From NCBI GenBank assembly GCA_900708905.1, contig CAADRB010000001.1:6411876-6475875 (forward strand): a DNA stretch of 64,000 nt, read 5' to 3'. A model generated the notes under the pieces. That model was not told where the DNA came from, searched no databases, and was given only the letters and a program-made list of their open reading frames with translations. Below are positions 35,801-47,700 of the stretch, in pieces; within the stretch, counting starts at the first letter, position 1, and each line of letters opens with the position of its first letter. The position numbers and the translations under genes were made by a program. The stretch is from Hymenolepis diminuta (Eukaryota > Platyhelminthes > Cestoda > Cyclophyllidea > Hymenolepididae).

Positions 35801-37834
35801 CACTCACATCGGCGAACTTGTTTTAATTTCGGCTGGTTTTTTTGTCTAGATCATCCATCTTCTTCCTTCTCAAAAGTCTCTTATATGAACTAGTATCGCT
35901 TTTAATATCCTCCGTATTGAGGATGACGTTCTGATAGAAGACGATTTAGTTCCTTTCTTATGAGACTTGAAGCCTGTAGAAAGTTTGGTATATTTGCAAT
36001 ATATGCAATACTTCTGCTATTTACCAGCCGTTTAATATGCTTACAGTTATGAAATGTTCTTCTCCCGAATCTATTCAAACGCAGTTATGACTCTTGTTCT
36101 CTCATCTTTTAGGCTCTACGCTGTCAAATGCGCAGCCTGCAAGATGCCAATGTTGATGCATGAGTTGTGTATGCGAACAAGTCCGAACGAAGTCTATCAC
36201 GTCAATTGTTTCCGGTGTTCTATGTGTGGTGAACAACTCCCTGTGGGTGCCGAGTACGCCCGTGATCCTTCCACCAACGCTCCTATCTGCAGGAAAAATT
36301 GTGTTCCTCGCTCTTCTTCCTCCTCCATGGCTGGAAATGGAGGAGGCACCACAAGTGAGTCGGTTACTCCCTCAGCAGCACACCTCCCTCATCAAATTTA
36401 CAACTCAGGCAAACGCGGTCGAACCACCCTCAGTGCGAAACAACGTGCCCGACTTGAACAGGTGTTCGAAACTAATCCAAGACCAAACACTAAGGTGCGA
36501 GAAGCCCTGGCAGTGGAGCTAGGCCTCCCAGTGAGGGTTGTTCAAGTGTGGTTCCAAAATCAAAGAGCGAGGGAGAAGGCACTTTCGGCGAAATCTGTTA
36601 GTTCAGCTTCTCCCGCAGTTGCTCTCACCAATGTGAATAATGCAACCGTCTCCATCCCCACCAATATTAATTCAATGTCTGCCATTAATGCTGTTGCTAC
36701 TCCCAGTTTGCCGACCAGCTCGTTTGGATCTCCCGTAATTGGTAAGTGAATGATTGGTTGAAATTTCAGTTTAATCGTCCATAACATTGGGCAACAAATT
36801 AATAAATCTGATTGACTTATAGCCATCTCAGGCCATAAAGAAAAGGGGGAGACAAGCTGGATAGTTTATTCAAAGGCTTAAGAATTATATGCTAATATGG
36901 AGGGTTGTTGACATGTTCGCATTCCATTGGAAATATCCACAAACGTAACAATTTTACTCACTGGAATTCAATTCATTTGATTATGATGTGTCTTAGTATT
37001 TATAATTGTTATCCATGGTAATGAAAAACGTTCATATTTTAATCATGGGAAGGCATCTGTATAGGGAGAAGAGTAAGTTAGTCCGACACGGTATGCAAAG
37101 GTGGGAAGGGGGGGGAGGTCGTGAAGAAAAGGATAGTGAAGTTGGGGCGTCAGTATTAGTGAATCATTGTCCGTGACAATTTAAAAATTTGGCCTTGGGA
37201 AAGCATCTGAATATAGGCAACAGCAAAGTAGGTCAATAGGGGATGAAACGGGGGGATGGGTAGGTGTTGAAAATGCATTAGGTCATTAGGAGTCTTAATT
37301 TTATTGAATTATGGATGCTTTAAGTTGTTCTCTCTCTTAAATAGATCATAATTCGCTTTGTAATTGCCCAATATTCCAAAGTAACAGTTTCTTTATTTAA
37401 TTTTTAATTTTCCATATGAGTTCAAATTTACGGTCTGTATAGCTTATTGATCAGTTGATATAACTGAGTGTTTGACCTTGCCACTTCGATTCAACTATAT
37501 TTTGTTTAAGTCTAAAGCAGATACATCTAATTAGTTGAGGTTGTAGAATGAGGGTTTCTAATAAAAGCGTCTTCAGGATACTTTCTACTAAGTCAAGTGT
37601 TGTGAGCATTTCTAATTAGCATGAGGAAATTTTTTTGGTTTTATCTGTTTCCACAGTTATGGATTCTCTGAACTAGATCTTAAATCGTTACCCAAAGGTT
37701 CTTCAAAATATACTGTTTGATTTTCGTTTCATATTTCAGTAAGACCATCACAATATCGACCAGGAATGAAGAAGACCCAACTCCACCAATGGCTTGATCT
37801 CAATACTCTCAGTGAGGATCTCTTCCAGGACTAA
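32880..37834 (+). CDS. lmx1: LMX1-class LIM-homeodomain transcription factor (5' incomplete)
   Basis: A DNA-binding developmental regulator; family members specify neuron types and other tissues. Exons: 32880-33138 (LIM1), 36113-36741 (LIM2 and homeodomain), 37740-37834 (C-terminus, ending QWLDLNTLSEDLFQD). Splice phases agree (2, then 1). The first exon(s) with the ATG are not identified. LIM1 keeps all eight zinc ligands (CTQC...HANCAVCSIC...CRQD). LIM2 reads CAAC...HVNCFRCSMC...CRKNC. The homeodomain runs from GKRGRTTLSAKQRARL to LPVRVVQVWFQNQRAREKA; KVREALAVELGL with VRVVQVWFQNQRA is diagnostic for LMX1 against LHX1/5, LHX2/9, LHX3/4, LHX6/8 and Islet. Gln is present at homeodomain position 50. 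A Ser/Thr/Asn/Ala-rich linker follows. Introns are 2,974 and 998 bases; the first holds the N gap and a SINE. A candidate AATAAA lies at 38493-38498. Confidence 0.92.
34190..34430 (+). repeat. Dispersed repeat family R4, copy 1
   Basis: It shares GAAAGAAAAATTGATTGATG, TGTGGCAAGACTGA, TCATGAAGTTTGAATTTTTG and an ACTCTTT...CTCTTT...CCCC block, in the same order, with 59640-59930. Related blocks occur at 57500-57860 and 55960-56160. It lies inside the first LMX1 intron. No coding capacity or clear termini were seen. Confidence 0.6.
35300..35353. other. Assembly gap (54 N)
   Basis: A run of 54 undetermined bases inside the first LMX1 intron. It should not affect the LMX1 exons, but its true length is unknown. 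Confidence 0.99.
35650..35804 (-). repeat. tRNA-derived SINE copy in LMX1 intron
   Basis: The minus strand starts GTGCCGGTGGCGCAGTAGTC, AACGTGGGCGTCTGCCAAGT, CAGAGTTTACGAGATC, then TCGGTACACATCCAGTGATG and the body ATTGGTTAATTATGACCAAA. Box A (TGGCGCAGTAG) fits the polymerase III consensus exactly. It is among the best-preserved heads in the window. Confidence 0.88.
37030..37270 (+). repeat. Tandem pair of dispersed repeat R6 in LMX1 intron
   Basis: Two related units lie in tandem (about 37030-37105 and 37175-37265). Each has a motif like AATCATGGGAAGGCATCTG, then TATAGG.GAA.AG, a purine-rich segment and a G run. A third copy lies at 42085-42180. The pair sits in the second LMX1 intron, about 290 bases after the homeodomain exon. 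Confidence 0.55.
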
Positions 37835-40800
37835 ATTTCTCTCACCCTGTCTTCTTCTTTCCGTCCCCTTTAAGATTGCATTTACTCCCAGCAATTTGCC
37901 CCTTCCTTTTTATACTCCTGTCTCCTCGAATTTTACTGTACTATCTCTAATCTTACCTTTTACGACCAACAACAGCATATCTACTCTACCTACTAATATC
38001 AAAATTAGTAGTTTTAACATAAAAAGCTTTTCTCCGTTTATTCTCTACCACGAACTCTCCCTCTTCCACTTGTATATACAAACAGAGATTGCTTTTATCT
38101 ATACAAAAGAACTACTCGTATCCGCTCATTGCTCGCGGTTTATCGGTATTTGGTTAAGAAAAGAAAGAATGCATGAGTTTCTCTCGAGGCGCGAATTGTT
38201 TTAATCTTTTTTGGAGAGGGGTTACTTTACAATAGCAAAGGTAGTGCCTATGAGTGTTTTTAATTGAGAGTTTTGTGAGAGAACCTGAGTTTGTGTTAAT
38301 TAAATACCGAGTTTAGATTTCACCGCTCACTTGAGATGTTCTCACGAAATTATGCTGCAGTTGTTGAAGGAGCCAAATCGGTAATTAAATTCGCTGTGTG
38401 ATTGTTTAGGTCAATTTTCCGGTGTTTTTTAATTACACTGGAGGTGTTTAATTGTGAATGACAGCAGTTCATAAGAAATCTCTACTACGACAAATAAACA
38501 ATCTACAGCGATGTATTGGGTTTGGAACAGCCAGTCAATCCTTAAAATTGAGCAATTTGAGATGTGTTTTCTGACGTCGGATGAAATATTTGTAAATTTA
38601 CGTTCAAGAAATTAAGAAATTTTTTATAGGAAGTGGAATGAAGTCATTGTGACTGATGAGGTGAATGCTCACCAAATTGACCAATAGCGAACAGGAGGAG
38701 GCTACTACACACAATTTTAAAAATGTATTAAGAACGAAAATGGGGTGTATGAGGCCTTAAACTGACCAAGAGTGAGCTTGAGGAAATAATTACGCCAATA
38801 TGTGGATAATTGTTGGCATGACTTAACAGTTAGTGGAAGTTAATGTCTTGGGAAAAATGTGATCATACGCTGATGACACTATCATTATTGACCTGATGGA
38901 GCATGGTATGAAATTGACAGATTTGAGATTGCTGATTAGGTCCGCAATAAATCATTGATTTAAATGATATAACTGAAAACAGTTATTTGACCAAAAAAGA
39001 TTTTAAGTAAATGCTTTTATTTTGTTATACTGCTCATTTTCGATTGGATACAGATACGAACAACTTATAATGGAACATCTTTTGGAGCAACTCCCACTGC
39101 ATCATTATAGGTAGTAGGAAATATTTAATTCCCTCAATCATAAGGGTCCTTATGAATGCTCATTAAAGGAATGGAAAGGAGGATGTCACTTTAAAGGAAT
39201 AGTTATCAGCAGCTTTGAGAGACATTAATGAGTAATATATTTTCTTCGGATATGAAATGCCTTTAATTAATTGCCATGAGCTGTCAATATGAAGGAGAAA
39301 GCCGTTTGTTGTATACATTTACAATATATCCGATAGCTTTATTAATTAATTCTTCATTATTTCTCACCTCTAATCAATTATAGATCTATTATTTGACTAT
39401 TTACAATATGTATCTTAATAACCGGTTGAGGATAATTACGGATGGACCCCAATATTTAAGTTCCAAGATTATGGTTTAGTTAACAATTAAATGTATTTAC
39501 GAATAGAGATAAACTAGTGCATACCAAAATAAATATTTCCAAGAAGAAAGAAACCAAGTCGACCAATCTAAATGCATCATGTCAACAGAAATAAGCGGCG
39601 TTTATATGACACCATTAAATACAAAATGAGCCGATGAGTTGGATTAGTCTTCAAATAGCATAATTGAAAGTCATCCCTCATTTTCACAGCTATAATTCAG
39701 TATTTTCATCAATAATAGTACTCTCGGTCTTTTTCAAATGGGATGTATTCAACCAACTTTCATGAATGTTTGTTCCGGGCAACAGAAATTAATAATTTTG
39801 CATAATCTAATTATTATAACCTGTTTGGCTATTGTTGTTTAGAGACTACAAACATTTTCAACAAGATAAGAAGAATGAAAGGCTTAAAACTGGTACAATC
39901 CCTTGGGATTAAGTTATTTTCCAAATAGAATCAAATTTCACACCTTTATCCAAGAGACCAATCAGGGGCGTCTGAATCTCTCCAATTTAACCAATCAGTA
40001 CTCAATGCGTAAGCGTCTTTTCGCATATGCAAATGATGCCTATTTATGATGAATTTCTTTCATATTTTTAGTTTTAGCTAAGAACAAATATGGAAACAAA
40101 CAGTAATTAGATGTTATTTTTTTATTTTGGATGAATTAGGGTGATGAGAATCTGGTTGCTAACTTTATGAGGACGAAACTTCAAATATCCTTGGGCGACA
40201 TTTACCATCTCACAGAAGACATATTGGTTTTTCGCTTGAGTGATTCGAGTATTAATGAAGTAAAAGAATCATATTAAAGGAAAGTTGTATTTTTTATTAA
40301 TCATTTTTATACAAAATAAAATGCTCGGTAATGAATGAAGGGATTAGATTAATATTAATGCTAAATAACTATGGAAATCAAATGCTATTCTCTTACTACT
40401 GAGTATAATTTTCTCTAGAAACGAAAAAATGATGTAATCGTAGATTGGTTTAATCAGCATATTTGATTTTGGAGGACAATGCGAGGACTCGTTATGAAGG
40501 CTGGTCCAATAATCATGGGCTTACATAATTTACCTGTAGTAGAGCTACACAATTTTGTACTGAAGTTTGTACATTTAGGCTATTTACATTGAAAACTTAC
40601 TCAGAGAATCCTGCTTGTAAGATATCAATGAAGTGGTTTGCTTCTTTGTAGCTACCGCATGAAAACTGGAAGGAACTCCATGTATCCCAAAAATGTATTA
40701 GTGAGAATCTCCCCCTAAAATAGTTGCCGTAATCCGTTGCACGGTTGGAAATAGCTGTAAAAAATAGCTAGAAATAAAAAGGTGATTTTTTCTCAAAAAG

Positions 40801-43800
40801 AGAAATTTGACGTATTATTTGAAATTCTAAAAACCTTCGATTTTCTTAAATCATTCGCCACTCTATAATAGAACCGGCGGCCTTAGATTCTGCACAGAAG
40901 TTCTTGACGGTCTTGGCGTCGATGGGAGCATATAATGACCCATCATTTCATCTGCACTTAAACAACGGAGTCATAAATTTTTTTAATGTGCTGATAGATT
41001 AACACGTTCTTGAGCTCCTAAAAGGCAGGAGATATTTAAGTGGATAGTAAGTGGAAAAATGGGAAATTATTGGCAACCTGTTTAACCAATAGTTGCTGCT
41101 CTAACGAAATTTTTTCCCCGGTGTGAGCGTAGAAATCCGATAATCAGCAACCCAGTGCACGAGGGTAGAAGAATGCTAACTCCGCTCAAATGCTTGGAAA
41201 ACATTTGGTTTAACTTTCTAACAAATGAGTAAAATGGCTCATTGACAATGTTGTCAAAATTGAGTACACTTGACTAACACAGTTCCATAATTAAGTGAAA
41301 TATAGAACCGGAGTATCGAACGTTATTTTGAGAGGGTGAGACTGCATGATAGAATGGTGGAGAGAGTTGTCTTCAAAACGAGGCGTGAATTGGCCAGTCA
41401 GGCGTCTGATATCTGGGGCTGGAGGGGACCGAAGGCGGCTGGGATCATATTTCCTCCACTGCATCGTGTCTAGTCCAAGAGCAGCTTACCCAACCTAGAT
41501 ATTTAGCCCCACCCTATCCAAATTACTCCTACACCTTTGTGTGCTCCTATCTCGTCTCTTTTGTCGCTTTATGTGCGTCTGCTCTTCTAAAATAACACCT
41601 CTAGATGAAAGAGACGGCACCGTCCTTGATTTCACTTTTATTTTAAAGAATTACCAAAGTACTTCAATTAATACAATCTGAATTAATTTGCTCCAACTTT
41701 AACACGTTATGAATTATGGCATATTTCATGAAACGCCATATTTTGGGATTCTACCTTTCCGTAATAATAATGCCAGTCAGCACTTAATTATTCCTTAATG
41801 AGATATTCCATTTAAAACCTTACGTTAATTTGGCTATTCCGCAAAGGGACTTGCCACCAAGAGCAGCGATTTCTGATTTGAAGAAATGTCAGGTTTTGGA
41901 ACAAAATGGTAAATTATATCCTCAAAATATATGGAGGGAGCACTGAAAAATTTAATGACAGTGAAAATGGGATTATTACAAACAATCCTGGTATCTCCAA
42001 TAAACGCATTTCCCTCTAGACATTCTACAGCCCACTGTAGCTCTTAATACCATCATCGCATTACTGATCAAGCAGTTGTTACTTATGGCAATGCAAAATA
42101 TTTCAAGTCTTAATCATGGAAAATCATCTAAATGCAGGGAAGGGCAAACTGGTCCGGTGAGGTTTGAATAGGAAACGAAGTCAGGATATCAAGAGCCCAA
42201 CGTTCACTTAGTTGTACCATATTCCCATCGAAACATAGTTTAATGCTTAATACTCTAATTGTATAATTATTTGACTCCAGATTCAAGAGGGACATTTTGA
42301 CCTCGATGCTCAGAGCTTATTTGATCGGTTGGATGGTCATGGCATTTCAATTTATTTATACTTTGTTACAGCCAAGAATAGGTAAACGAGTCTAGGAATA
42401 ATATTTTAACATAGCAGAGCTCACTAAAATTCACGCCTGGTAAACATAAAAAAATTTTAAAAAATTTTTGAAATAATGCCAAAGATTTCATTGACTCAAC
42501 CATACAGATCAAATCACTTAATTTTCCGCGCTATCTTGATACCTTCTCTTAATTAGAAGCGAATCCAAAATCCAGGCTTCTTTTATGTAATCTGATACAG
42601 TCGGTCAGTAAAGTTTGTTGCTACGACAGCAATCATTCTTTGTCATCTGTCACCTTTTGTGTCTGAAAGTGACAAAGTCGAGAAGGATAATTGATTTCAA
42701 ACTGAATTACAATCGAATTTGACAATTGTAATAAACTTCAATTGCTTATTTACTAGGAGTATGAAAATTTTGACTTTAATTTATGCTAAAAGCAGTTACA
42801 TAGTTATGTCACTTGATTATATCCAAATAATGCCTAAACCCATAAATAGCAGTAGAGAGAAAAATTGAAATCCTAGAAAAGACACAAGATCATTCTCTTA
42901 TATTATTACTGGTCTGTCCATGATCGTTGAATGAGTCATATCTTTCACCTCGGAATTCTTATTGATCTTTTCCCTGGTTAGTTGGATTCATTGAATAATG
43001 GTAGTGACTGGCTGGCCTTTTAAACCTCACAAGGCCGTAGGAGAACCATCCTGATAAGAGAAGTCGAATTTTAAATGAGAATCAAGACAAGACAAAGCAT
43101 CTTTATTTCCAAGATGCCGTTTAAGACAAAGGATAAATGTTGATAAATACAGGATTATTTGATCTCTATATAGTAGTGGCAGTAAGGAACATTTTTACGA
43201 TTTTTCATTGTGGGATAGTGACTGATATCGGTTTTCATTGAATTAAATGTTAAAAGGGGAGGGAATCTAAAAAACGTTGGGAGAGTAAATTCAATGTATA
43301 AAAAAGTCTTAACACATTTAATTTTATTAGATTCGGGTTGTACAATTTTTGCTAAATGGGTAGCTCATGTTTCAAAATTCAATTTTCATAATTTGTCAAT
43401 GGGAGTACTGTACAGAATTCTTGTTCACGATTGATCGGTTGTTAGATTCCAATGGTACGTTTTACCACTATAATTCCCTTTTTTTCTTCTGAGATTGAAA
43501 AATCGAAACGGTCTTGATAAAAGGCATGGACACGATTTTAAAATGTCAGTGATGAGATGATTTCAATTTTTAAATTCATTTTTACTTCATTGCCAAGGGA
43601 AATTGAAAATATTGTTCTGCAGCTCAGATCAAATGGTGATATCGACAAAAAATCCCACTGATTGTTCTCCTTTAGGCCAATTTATTAATCCTGTTGCATG
43701 AATTAAAGGTAACAGTTGAACCATATGCTAATGATTGTATATTACTTTTTAAATTACGCAAATAGGACATAGAAACGCATAGCTTTAGTTTTCATTTTAT

Positions 43801-44100
43801 CCAAAAACGGAAAGTTTGTCATTTTACCCTGCTCATTATGCAGCTCAGATGAGAAAATATGTGCCGTTATTACAAAGCTGAACAAATTCTCCTCTGAAGT
43901 CCTCATATTTATAGTCGAGAACAACATTCAGACAAGCCACCGTTTAACAATCCTTGTCTCTTGTAAGAGTTATTCGATTTTAATCAGAAATAATTCGACT
44001 TTAGCGGATAAGCATTCATTTATCTAGAGATTCTCTAATTGTCGCCTACAATTCCGACAAGCATCCACGAAGTGTCTTATCCACAATCCAGGTCAAAGCC
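37835..44100. other. Intergenic stretch between LMX1 and SIX1/2
   Basis: It begins with the LMX1 3' UTR; a candidate polyadenylation signal, AATAAA, lies at 38493-38498. No other coding region was recognised on either strand. It is AT-rich and contains one R6 repeat unit (42085-42180). The distal part leads into the SIX1/2 promoter. Confidence 0.5.
42085..42180 (+). repeat. Dispersed repeat R6, third copy
   Basis: ATGGCAATGCAAAATATTTC followed by TTAATCATGGAAAATCATCT, AAATGCAGGGAAGGGCAAAC and TGGTCCGGTGAGG parallels 37018-37105, which has ATGGTAATGAAAAACG, then TAATCATGGGAAGGCATCTG and TAGTCCGACACGG. Confidence 0.55.
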
Positions 44101-44479
44101 ACCACTACCGTTTGGGCTATCGCGCGTTGCGAAAGCGATAGAGGCGAATGAGTGAATGAGTGAGCGTAATCGTAAACTCTCCTGCAACAGGTGTCATATT
44201 TCACTTACACGTTCAGTCATTCAGCCCCACTTCAGTCCATTTCACCGTTTTAGCCCCACTCTCTTTCTCTCAATGACATTTCGTAACAGTCTGGAACAAA
44301 ATTATCGGTTGCTATAGCCACTCAGAAGCTCGAGTAAACAGGAGTGACCATTCCCCTCCCAAAGTTTAAATTAATGACTTCTCTATCACGAGTGAAACAA
44401 GACGTTTAATTATCCCAACAGAATAATAATCTACCCTTAGGGCATATTTCCCTTACAATAGCCATTTACCTGCAAGCAT

Positions 44480-44719
44480 AGCGTGAGACAGGGGTAAATC
44501 GCGCGACGCCATTGGCTAAAGACGCTATGCGAGAGCGGACGAGTAGCCAATAGGTGTTTGACGCGGCATGCACGCATCTATCCGTGCACATGTGCTTATG
44601 TGCACATGGTATCACATTTAATATGCGCAAGCGTTATGAAATAAGAGATCATTCTTGAGTAACTTGAGCATTGAGAGAGTAAGAGATAGAGAGGTAGGGA
44701 GAAGAAGTGAGTGAGCGTC
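44480..44719 (+). promoter_or_regulatory. SIX1/2 promoter and 5' UTR candidate
   Basis: CpG- and GC-rich DNA directly before the SIX1/2 start codon. It has an inverted CCAAT box (GCCATTGGCT, 44508-44517) and a forward one (AGCCAATAGG, 44545-44554) 37 bases apart. Next comes an imperfect inverted repeat of E-box-like CACATG motifs (GTGCACATGTGC, TTAT, GTGCACATG; 44584-44608). A GA-rich leader (44673-44705) runs to the ATG at 44720. No TATA box stands out. The paired CCAAT boxes suggest NF-Y binding; this is inference. Confidence 0.5.
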
Positions 44720-47700
44720 ATGTTTATTGCCACTGCCGCCTCCTCACAGCCATCGTCGGCATCAGTAAAAGGAGAGCGATCAGATTCCATTGCCACCCTG
44801 TCTACCACAACCGGCAACCCGTACTCAGTCACCCCAATTGGGGTTTCAAGTTCCTATTACCCACCTCCACCACCAACATATCACTCTACATCATCATCCT
44901 GGACTGATACTAGTATCTACGATCAGCAGTCGACTCTCTCTTACACAAATGAACAAATTTCATGCATTTGCGATGTCCTACAACAATCAGGAGATTACTC
45001 AAGATTGAAACAATTTGTAGAAAATGTTGGAGAAGCAGCTAATAATAATGAGAGCCTCCTTTCTGCCAAGGCAACTCTAGCATTCAATGAAGGTCGTTTC
45101 ACGGAGATGTATGCCATTCTAGAGAGCCATGTATTCTCCCCATCTCTACATCAGCGACTTCAAAACCTATGGATGCAAGCTCATTATACGGAAGAAGAGA
45201 GAGTGAAAGGGAGACCCCTGGGTGCTGTAGCAAAGTATCGAGTTCGACGGAAGTTTCCCCTGCCGAGGACAATCTGGGATGGAGAGGAGACGAGCTACTG
45301 TTTCAAAGAGAAATCGAGAGCCATTCTACGTGACTGGTACACCCATCGAAATGCCTACCCGTCTCCAAGAGAGAAACGTGAACTGTCGGAACTCACGGGA
45401 TTGACAACAACGCAAGTGTCAAATTGGTTCAAAAATCGTCGACAGAGAGATAGAGCTTCAGAGACCCGGACCTCGGATAACTCATTTAGGTAAGATTGTT
45501 TATTTACTATTGTGAACTATTTCAATTTTGCATTAATAAAAATTGGATTCAGACAAAAAGTGAAATAATTTCAGCTCAGTGTTATTATTGGTTAGACATA
45601 TATTAAGTAGCATTTCTTGACGAAAGAGAGGAAATAACAGCTATTTTAATATTTTTATTCAAGCAGTCATTTATTGCACCTCATGCGAAAAGTAGCTAAA
45701 ACTATTTTGAGATGGGGTAGCAATGAGAACAACAGAATTGGGGATTGTGCTCAGGAATATTACAATGCTATATTTTGCAATCACGGATCTTCTGAGGAAG
45801 GGAAATTTGATTTTAGGTACCTCTCCCCATTTTGTCTGTTAAAGTTTATTTGATTTGAAAATTAACCATTGTCAGGCTGGATTTTTTTCAATTAAAAACA
45901 TTTTTGAATCAAATTTGTTTTAGTACATTGGTCCCTTGGATCTAAAAGGATTTTAATTTTCAAAGCTAATCAAAGGATTGGATTATCCAAACTTGGCGTT
46001 ACTGTGATTGTGAAACCTACATCACGTAACTACTCATAAAATCAACATCCTTTAAACTAATAAATTCCACTACTGATTCTAAATAATAACCAAAAAATTG
46101 CTTTAAATCCCCTTGCAGTGGCTATTTCAAACATGAAATTTTTCATTTTCTATAGTTGAGGTTATTCTGTTTGACCGTCAGCATCAATTAGGAACTGGAG
46201 TGCGTAAGGAGAGGCGAATAAGATTTTTACAACTTAAGATGTATCATACATCTGTCACTTCATCTAAACTGAGAATTCCTCCTTCAATACAGATCCGAAA
46301 ACGGATCAAGACTCTTAATCGATCCATTTAAAAAAGGTATTGAATGGAAAAAGGTTTTAGTTCCTTTGAGTTAAGCAAACAGACGTATGAAACCATGAAA
46401 TAATTCAAGAATATTTTTACACAACAGTGTTACACAATAGTGCTAATATATTCCGATTATTGGTATCGTTGACTACTTATTTTTGAAGACTCTGCAGTAT
46501 ACATCCAATCTAGAGAAAGATAAATTTGCTGAAAATTGTAGAACATTGACTTTCGAGTTGAGAAGTTTCAAGAATCCCTGGAAAATATTGATCACTTTGC
46601 CGCGTCAGTGGCACAATGTTTAACATTCTTGCTCAGGTAGGCAGGAGTCACAGATTCGTTACCCATCGGCGCACACCCAGTGAGCGGAATGACCAACGTC
46701 ATTGGTTAATTCATGCTAAAAAAGGGCCACAGAATTCTAATTTCTTAATAAGAAAGTTCACTATGTTCAGTTTTGATAAACACTTTCCTTAGGTGGGCCT
46801 GGAAGTTTTTATTTGTTTTTATTTATTGACGCATGTTTTATGATCCATCTTCAAACAGCAATATTGTTTTTTGAATAATTTCATCAAACAAGTACATTTG
46901 AGTCATTCCTCCAATCATGTTACAAACTTGGGGGGCAATTCAGCTCAGTGCGTAATCTGCGTTCATAATTTTCTTGATGAGATTGAATAAGTGTGTGTTT
47001 TGACTAAAATATCGAACCGAAATCGGAAGTAAATTGTGCATTTAAGCCCAGTGAATACATGAGAGAGTTTTATTTTCATTCAGTATTCTAATAATAATAT
47101 TTTTGTAAGTAGTTATTATTAAACATCGAAAGTTAAATTTTGAAAAATTTTCATTCTCTACAGAGTTTGAGTATTAATGGTACCAGAGCTCACCTTCAGC
47201 GAACTCTGGTGAGTTCTGCTATTTTAAAATCATGTTACCTCGTATCATCCTGTTATTATTAGAAAAATTCCAGCAAAATAAAAAATCTCGGCCCTAAATC
47301 TTCGAGGAAGGTGATGACACTACCATCCAATCTTTCGAAACTTGTAAATTCGGATTCATGTTTTTTGAAATCGAATGGATTTTTGTAATGCGACATTACT
47401 ATAATTCAGACTGAAGCAAACCCTCTTCTTCTTGAAAACTGATATCAAGTACAGTTCTTTATCCAAACGCCTTTTGAACTTATTCCCAGGCGGCTAGAAT
47501 ATTCTCAAAATGTATTAAACCAAGAGTATTCTAATGATAAAGTGGGAACAATCGTAATTGGAGCCAAATAGGCATCAAATTTTCGAGGATGAAGTCTCTA
47601 AATTTAATTTTCCCCTACCATAGGTTACGTATTATTGAATGTTATATATTCTCCCTCTCCAAACCGTATCTTTGATATCAATTTTTGATAACATGGACAA

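Noticed and set aside
37794..38204. 136-codon open frame at the end of LMX1
   Set aside because: It starts inside the last LMX1 exon in another frame; the LMX1 frame ends at a phase-consistent stop at 37832-37834, and this peptide reflects a pyrimidine-rich 3' UTR.
44596..44832. Minus-strand 78-codon frame over the SIX1/2 start
   Set aside because: It is antisense to the SIX1/2 promoter and first exon, with no splice or family evidence.
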